Assembly (NCBI GenBank): GCA_023055355.1
Contig: JALJCS010000029.1
Span: 3,472,001-3,536,000 of the forward strand
Length of the DNA stretch: 64,000 nucleotides
From: Agelaius tricolor
Lineage: Eukaryota > Chordata > Aves > Passeriformes > Icteridae
Reading direction: 5' to 3'
A program made the position numbers and the translations under genes. The notes under the pieces are model-generated. The model was not told where the DNA came from. It ran no database searches and saw only the letters and a program-made list of their open reading frames with translations. Positions 57,551-64,000 of this stretch are shown here, piece after piece; the stretch's first letter is position 1; each line of letters starts with the position of its first letter.

Positions 57551-58332
57551 TGTGGGATGAGTCCAGGATGCCCTTGGCTTGCACAGGGACAGAGCTGTGG
57601 GTTCTGGCTCCAAAGCTGTGTTTTATTCATGACTCAGCCATTTCCCTACCTACAAGATGAGGATAATGATACATTCTTCCTTTCCAAAGAGCTTGTCGTC
57701 TCCAAGTGTGTTACAAACTCTGGTAACAATGTACCTTAATTGAACATTTTCACTTTTTTAGAGTTCCAAGAGAAAGTTTGCAGCGAGAATAATTCTTATT
57801 TTATCTGCATTTGATACCGTGAGGTGTGTGGCAGAGTACAGATGGTCACATCCAAGGTGGGAAGAGGACAAAGAACTCTCCAGGGCCCCCCTCCCTGTTG
57901 TGACATTGGGACTCAACGTGCTGAGCAAGCACTTGTAAATCAAGCCAGCAAAAATTAAAGGCCCCAGTAATGGGTTGGATTAATCTGCTCTGACTTGACT
58001 GTCTAAAAGTTGGATGTCAACGTTTGGGGTTTGTCGCCTTGGGCTCCCTCCTCGTCGGTGGAGAGAAATGGGCATCTCCAGAGGCCATCCATCTCCTCCA
58101 GACAGGCTGCCTGGATGAATTGCCCTCTGGAGGTGCTGGTCTCTCTCTCCATTGATAAAGAGAGCCCTGAGTACATCTTATATATTTATATTGAAAGTAT
58201 ATGGAGAGGGATGGAGGTGAGTCCTGCCTGTTGGGGTGGAAAGGAGACAGGTCTGCTGCTGCCCTGGTACCTGGTGCAAGGCTACCCCTAAAGAAAGGAA
58301 TAACTGACATTTCAGGAGCTGAATCCCAAGGA
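57551..58332. other. Unassigned
   Basis: 57640-58010 is AT-richer and repeat-free. No gene supported. Confidence 0.4.
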
Positions 58333-59151
58333 GTGTTTCACTAAGTGTCTTGGTTTGCAAAGCCAGGTGTCTGCTAAGGAGGGCAGGAGCCTCCCCTGAA
58401 ATGGAGAATGTAAATCCTCCCCACCCCTCTGAATTGCTATAAATTTTAAATTAAGGGGCTCTCAGGCAAAAATAGGGGAGCAGAAAATAACAGTTCTTTA
58501 ATAGGGAAGAAAATAAAAGGATAAAATAAACAATGCAGTGAACTAAACCAACACTGACAGAGTCAGAACCCAGCCTGACACCCTGTGGGTCAGGGTGCTG
58601 GCAGCAGAACCATTGGAATTGTGGCTCAGCCCTCCTGCAGTGCCAGGGCTGGTTCTGCTGGAGCAGGGATCCTGGAGAAAGGTGCAGTCTCTGCCTCTGA
58701 AGATCCAGGGCAAGAGGCAGCTGCTGTTCCTCTGGGCAATCCAGTGCAGAAGCCGTGCTGGTGTTCCAGAATCTCCAGATTATATCCAGGTAGGAATGCT
58801 TGGCTGGTGTTCCAGAATCTCAGATTATATCCAGGTAGGAATGCTTGGCTGGTGTTCCAGAATCTCCAGATTCTATCCAGGTAGGAATGCTTGGCTGGTG
58901 TTCCAGAATCTCCAGATTATATCCAGGTAGGAATGCTTGGCTCCTCCCTCTGGGCTCACATCTCCCAATGGGATGCTGTAGTTCTTATCAGCCATGCAGG
59001 GACATTCCATGGCTGTTATCAGCAGGTGCCCCCTCCCAAGGGAGGAGTGATTGTGATCACTCAGAGAGAGATAAGGCAAACTGCCCACTTGACAGGGATA
59101 ATCTGCCATACAGATGGTAATGGAATATATCTCGCATTGCAATCTGGAACA
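58333..59151 (-). mobile_element. Solo LTR, family 10, with internal VNTR
   Basis: In sense (minus) the LTR starts TGTTCCAGATTGCAATG and ends near AACCAAGACA. The + strand core 'tgtcttggtttgcaaagcca' begins at 58346, but CAAGGA at 58327-58332 and 59152-59157 suggests the element reaches 58333. It has an antisense signal region ('aaaataaaaggataaaataa') and a 46-bp tandem array at 58758-58940. I recall it as a common passerine ERV LTR; it is long and otherwise well preserved. Confidence 0.85.
58758..58940 (+). repeat. 46-bp VNTR inside LTR, 4 units
   Basis: Units start at 58758, 58804, 58849 and 58895: 'ctggtgttccagaatctcca' followed by 'gattatatccaggtaggaat'. One unit lacks one base. Units are nearly identical, implying recent expansion within this LTR copy. 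Confidence 0.93.
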
Positions 59152-60494
59152 CAAGGAATATCCTGACTGAAGCTGGAGGTGTTTTGGCTGTTACTGTCAC
59201 CTATATCACAGCTTGGTGTAAATCTGTGTAGCTGCATCTCACACGTGTGGGCACAGGACAAAACCTGCTGCTCTTGAGCAATCCCAGCCAGCAAATAACA
59301 CAGGTTCAGCCAGCTAAGATTTGCATGGAGACACCAGAGTGATGGGCAACATTATAAAATCATAAACCAGAGGAAATGGAAGTTTTGGGCTCCTAACTAC
59401 CAAACCCCTAAGCTCTGTGCATTTTGTCTTCCTAAAAACTATTCCAGAGGTGTCAGAAACAAACCATGCGCTTCCAGTCTCTTGTGTCCTCCTTCTGTAT
59501 TTCAAATGAATAATAGATAAAGGAATCATTTTATTTAAAGAGAACGAGTTGAATAGTTTGCTTTAAAAAAACCCACACAAAAAGCACCGTGGCACTTGGT
59601 CCTGATTTCTCTTATAAAGGAAAACTTCCCTTTTTCATTTATTATTGAAGTAAATTAAGCTGATTGTCAGGAACGTGTGTGTTGGGTGAAAACGCTGCCA
59701 TTGAGAGTTGGGATGAGATGAATGAATTTAATTTACCCCTTCAGAATGTTCAGCTGATGAGCAGCACCAGCTCTCGGCTCCCTCCTCCTCCTGGGAGAGC
59801 CCTGCCAAGTTCCCTGGGGTATTTTCCATGCTGGGATTTTATTTCTTCACAGGGGCATCTTGTCCCCTTGCCCTAGGGCCAGACAGGGAAAAAGAGGACA
59901 AGGAGACGTGTGGGTTTCTTCCCTGCTCCCTCACAGAGTGTTGTAGCAGCCAAGTCCTCGCTGGGCTTTTTCCAGAGCCAGAAAACGCCTCAGAAACTGC
60001 TCCAAGCAGGCCAGAGTCAGGTGCTGCTTCCAGATTTCCCTGGGATTCACGGGAAGCAGGGCTGCATGCCCAGGCAGAGGGTGAGCTGGCAGCCAGGGGG
60101 ATGCAGGCTGGCACTCAGAGCCTCACTGGGTGTCGGGATCTCTGCTGCTCAGAATGACCTCACCCAGCTTGTGGTGGAGGAGACATCACTGATTTCCACC
60201 AGTGCCTCCAGAAACAACCAGGAGAGTTTTTCTCTTGGAAATTGGAGTGATGGGGTCTTATCAAATGTCCTGCAGGGATGCTGGGAGTGTGTGTGGAGCT
60301 TCTGTCAGGACAGGGAAGGCAGAAGGGTGCTCGAGGCAGGGAAAAGCACTCACCAGCTGGGAATACTGGGGCTGGTGGAGGAGGAAGATGCTGCAGCTGA
60401 GGTTTCAGCCCTGGTGAAGGAGCCATTGAATTCCAGGTTATTGCTTGTGCCACACAGGCAACCAGGCAAAGGCTAAATCCTATAATTATCCAAT
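59152..60494. other. Unassigned
   Basis: 59330-59760 is AT-rich and repeat-free. No gene supported; the 188-codon frame at 59910-60476 has no recognisable domain. Confidence 0.4.
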
Positions 60495-60600
60495 AATTAA
60501 GGTTGTGAAAACCTCTAAGATCAAGTCCAACCATTACCCAGCGCTGCCAGGCTCTCCATTAATGTCCATGTTCCCACTGGCTGCACGCCCTGAGCTCGAG
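60495..60600 (-). mobile_element. CR1 LINE 3' tip, antisense
   Basis: 'aaggttgtgaaaacctctaa', 'gatcaagtccaaccattacc' and 'tgcacgccctgagc' order. Confidence 0.65.
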
Positions 60601-60789
60601 CACATCCCAGGCTGGGCCAGCAGTGGGGGAGGCTCAGAGAGGTGAAATTCCCTGGAGAGAGCCCAGCTCAGGAGAACACAGGAATACTGGAATTGCAGGG
60701 AAAGCTTTGGCTGGAAAAGTGACCCCAGAACAAACACATGGTGACTTTTCACAGGAGAGTGTGGTACCAGGACAATGCTTCCCACTTGC

Positions 60790-61003
60790 CAGGGTTATAT
60801 GGGATACTGGGAATAAATTCTTCTTTGTGAGTGTGGAAAGGCCCTGGCACTGGGTTCTGAGTCCAGCTGCTTCTCTGCTACAGTGGTTTGAGACTCTCAA
60901 ACCACCTTGGGCAGCCTGGTGCAGTGGAAGGTGTCCCTGCCCATGGCCCCAGGAATGGGATGGGCTGTAGGGTCCCTCCCACCCAAAACCATTCCATGAT
61001 CTT
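60790..61003 (+). mobile_element. CR1 LINE 3' end
   Basis: 'aaaggccctggcactgggtt', 'gcagcctggtgcagtggaag' and 'aaaaccattccatgatctt'. Confidence 0.85.
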
Positions 61004-61690
61004 GGAGCAGAGAGGGAGAATGGGGCTGTGACCAGGTCTGTGCTGCTGACATAAATCAGCAGTGATCTAAACAGGAGGGTGGTGCTGGGCTGGGCTCTGG
61101 ATGTGGTGGTTTAACACTCAGGTGAGACCCATGTGCCCTGCTCACGCTGAATTTGGGTGTTTGGAACAGTGCTGTGACCATGGAAGTGTCTTGGGCACCA
61201 TCCTCCCCCTCCTCAGGGATGTCTTCAGGCTCTGCAGAGCCTGGGGGATTTTGGGGTGGTGCAGAGTAAGCACGAGGAGAGCTCCAGAAAGCTCCAGTGG
61301 CTCCTGAGGATCGCTGAGCTCGGGGCAAGAGCAAATGAAGGGCATCCTCTTGGAAAGAAGAGGCAGAGAGAAGGAGCCACAGCAGACCTTGGCACTGGGA
61401 GTGTTTGCCACTCGAATATTGCTGGCTGCAAGTGTGATTTTCCCTCTGCCAGTAGGTCTGTGTACACAGAACTTGCACTGCTGTTGCAATTACTCTGCTC
61501 TAAAGTGGCTTTTCTGTCGCTGCTTGTTCTGCCCGAGGAGCAGGACAGCCTGTCCTGGTGCCTTCCTCACCAGTGGCACTGAGCCACTCATTGTCACCAG
61601 TATTTGGTACCTGCAAATCCAGGCCACCTGCTTGGGTCAACTTAGTTCTTGTCTGGATTTGAAAAATTAGACCTAGAAGCTTGTTCTAGT
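61004..61690. other. Unassigned
   Basis: No feature recognised. Confidence 0.4.
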
Positions 61691-61746
61691 CTTCTTCTTC
61701 TTCTTCTTCTTCTTCTTCTTCTTCTTCTTCTTCTTCTCCTTCTTCA
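61691..61746 (+). repeat. (CTT)n microsatellite
   Basis: About 15 uninterrupted CTT units, then one interrupted unit (ctcctt). Confidence 0.97.
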
Positions 61747-63044
61747 GATTATTCTCAATATTCATATTCTCAAATTGAATATATTCTGAGTTGTTCTCAA
61801 GGATAATCTCTCCAGCCACCATTTTGTGCTTTATTCTCCCCAAAATTCACCAGCAATTGCACAGGAGGATGTGGCAGAGGGAGAAGGTTTTATTGAACTT
61901 TTCTCCTGGTTGGTTTATCTTGAATTTCAGGCAATTGTGATAACTTCAATGACTGACTTTGGGTCTTGATTATAGGGTTGGCCAGGCAGGATTTTGCTTC
62001 CCAAGATCAGCTGAGGATCAGCTGCAGCACTGCAATGAATTTAGGGCCAGAAGGGACTTTTAGATCACACAAACAGGCCCTGGAAAGTCATTAGGTACCT
62101 CTTTCCTGAGCCTTGGATTTGGTGTTTGTTGAACATAAATCTTCCGAAAAGGTGTTCAGGGTTGATTTAAGGATCTCAGGAGATGCTGAACCCAGGGCTG
62201 CCATTGGTAGTGGCTTTTAAAGGTTAATCACCTTTGCTGCTAAACATTTGTGCTGTATTTAATTTGTCTGTCTTTAACTTCTTCGTTGTTGGTTATTGCA
62301 GTGTCTTTCCCTGCTGGGAGAAATCACCTGGCATTTTCTTTGATCAAACTCCTTCCTCTCTCCCCCAGGACTGAAGAGTTTCCCTGTGTCCTTCAGCTGA
62401 GCTGTGTTTTATCATCCAATTTATCCTCACACACTGGGGTGATGTATCCAGGTTCCTCCAGCTTGCCCTTTTTGGTCATTTGATAAAAATTAGAAATTAA
62501 AAGGGCTTTGCAAAATGGAGGGGAGATTTTACAAGCCCAACAGGATTCAGGGGATGGGAGAGGGTGAAGTCTGTGTTGTGCTGCTCCACTGCAGAAATAG
62601 CCTGACAAGCACAGGAGAACCCTGGATACTGGGCTTGGGCCAGAAATGGGTGGGACAAATCAAAAGCTTTGTGTTTTAAAGAATGTAATAGATTTTAAAT
62701 TGCATTTCCTTTAATGAATGACTCACCCAATTACCACAGCCTGAACACCTGCGCCCGAGAGCCGACGTCTCCGGAGAGGCTTTTGCTTTTAACATTATTT
62801 ATTATGCTGAGTGTTATGGCATTAGGAGCAATCAGGGAGGAGAGAGGATGGGTCAGGGGCAGCACCAGGGCAGCCCTGGGTTATCCCCCCCCTGTGCAAG
62901 GAATTCCCAAGCTCCCCTTTCCACCAGGCTCATCACAGGACAGCAGAGGCTCTGCCCAAACCCCTCGTGCTGGGGCTGGGCTGATTCCCCTGGGCCATCC
63001 AGGTGGGAGACTGGGCAAAGGAAAATGGCTTTGGACTGACAGGG
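61747..63044. other. Unassigned, AT-richer
   Basis: 'gaatttagggccagaaggga' at 62037 may be a very old CR1 tip. 62660-62830 is repeat-free. No gene supported. Confidence 0.4.
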
Positions 63045-63272
63045 AACAGGGATGGATGGGATATTGGAAAAATTCTCAGCTGTGAGGGTGGGCAGGCCCT
63101 GGCACAGGGTGCTCAGAGCAGCTGTGGCTGCCCCTGGATCCCTGGAAGTGCCAAGGCCAGGCTGGATGGGGTTTGGAGCAGCCTGGGACAGTGGAAGGTG
63201 TCCCTGCCATGGCAGGGGTGGAATGGGATGAGCTTTAAGGTCCTTTCCAACCCAAACCAGTCTGGGATTCTG
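63045..63272 (+). mobile_element. CR1 LINE 3' end
   Basis: 'gggcaggccctggcacaggg', 'gcagcctgggacagtggaag' and 'aaaccagtctgggattctgt'. Confidence 0.92.
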
Positions 63273-63274
63273 TG

Positions 63275-63680
63275 TTGCTCCTTCCTGTGCCTGAAGGGGC
63301 TGGGGCTGGCTTCACCTCCAGGAGAGCTGAAGAGGAACTTGGGATACAGGTCTGGAGGGACAGGATAGAGGGAGGAAAATCTTGGGGAAGAGAAGATTGT
63401 GAAGAGACCTCAGAGCTCCTTCCAGGGCCTAGAGGGGTTCCAGCATAGGAAACTGGAAAGGTTCCATGGAAAGGAACTGGGGACAAGGGATGGAGGGACA
63501 GGACCCAGGGAATGGCTCCCACTGCCAGAGGGCAGGGATGGATGGGATATCAGGAACAATTCTTCCCTGTGGGGGTGGTGAGGCCCTGGCAGAGATGAGA
63601 GGCTGTGGCTGCCCCATCCCTGGAGCTGCTCAAGGCTGGATGTGGCTCTGAGCACCCTGCTCTGGTGCCAGGTGTCCCTG
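63275..63680 (+). mobile_element. CR1 LINE fragment
   Basis: A second sense copy with 'gaactggggacaagggatgg', 'ggctcccactgccagaggg' and 'ccctgtgggggtggtgaggc'; its 3' tip is missing. Confidence 0.85.
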
Positions 63681-64000
63681 GCCATGGAGAACCTTGGAAT
63701 GGGATGTGTCCAGAGAAAGGCAATGAGGTTGGTGAGGAGTTTGGAACACAGACCCTGAGAGGAACCCCTGAGGGAGCTGGGGGTGCTCAGCCTGGAGCAA
63801 AGGAGACTCAGGGGTGCCCCCATCACTGCACAGCTCCTGAAAGGTGCCTGTGCTCAGCTGGGGCTGGGCTCTGTCTCCAGGAACTGACACAACCAGAGCA
63901 CACAGCCTCGAGCTGCACAAGGGAAATACAGGCTGGAGAGCATGGAAAAGTGTTTTACAGAAAGGGTGATAAAGTTCTGGCATGTTCTGCCCAGGGAGGT
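63681..64000 (+). mobile_element. CR1 LINE fragment, runs off window
   Basis: 'agagaaaggcaatgaggttg', 'gggggtgctcagcctggagc' and 'tctgcccagggaggt' at the edge. It continues past 64000. Confidence 0.8.

Overview
This looks like a stretch of songbird (passerine) nuclear DNA. The base is avian: many copies of the 3' end of the CR1 LINE, recognisable by the block around 'gcagcctgggacagtgg' and the terminal 'attctatgatt'-type repeat, lie in both orientations. Several LTR families also match sequences I recall from zebra finch repeats; that recall was not checked against a database, so the family-level statements are inference. I found no protein-coding exon, tRNA, rRNA or other RNA gene that I can support. 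The long open frames are all in minisatellites or antisense to CR1. The window is best read as intergenic or intronic sequence rich in mobile-element relics and minisatellites. | Layout. 0-4 kb: solo LTR in a 6-bp duplication, an older LTR-like piece, a CR1 split by a second LTR family, and an endogenous retrovirus (ERV) 3' end. 5.2-5.8 kb: 68-bp minisatellite with hairpin arms. 7-8.6 kb: an 82-bp tandem duplication and two LTR-like relics. 10-20 kb: LTRs at 10.3, 14.2, 16.3 and 17.3 kb, minisatellites at 12.3 and 15.5 kb, and a long antisense CR1 (17.8-19.6 kb) invaded by a decamer array and by an ERVL-like LTR. 20-25.4 kb: short CR1 tails and a 231-bp higher-order repeat. 25.4-33 kb: mostly repeat-poor, with a CR1-spacer-CR1 composite at 29.2 kb. 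33.08-33.75 kb: decamer array with quadruplex-forming spacing. 35-41.5 kb: LTRs, a 154-bp duplication hit by an LTR, and a nested LTR-in-LTR. 42.1-42.9 kb: 19-bp minisatellite with a 203-bp higher-order unit. 43-51 kb: two more family-1 LTRs and a CR1 split by another LTR. 51-64 kb: LTR relics at 55.5 and 58.3 kb, an inverted copy of the 29-kb composite at 57 kb, a (CTT)n microsatellite, and CR1 running off the right edge. | The elements form a layered record. CR1 copies are oldest; several are split by LTRs whose flanks rejoin into a continuous CR1. LTRs insert into duplications and into other LTRs. No intact gag, pol or env frame is present, so the insertions are solo LTRs or fragments. I found no candidate for a new functional system. 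The most notable signals are the decamer arrays, the arrays with internal inverted repeats, and the nested insertions that give relative ages.
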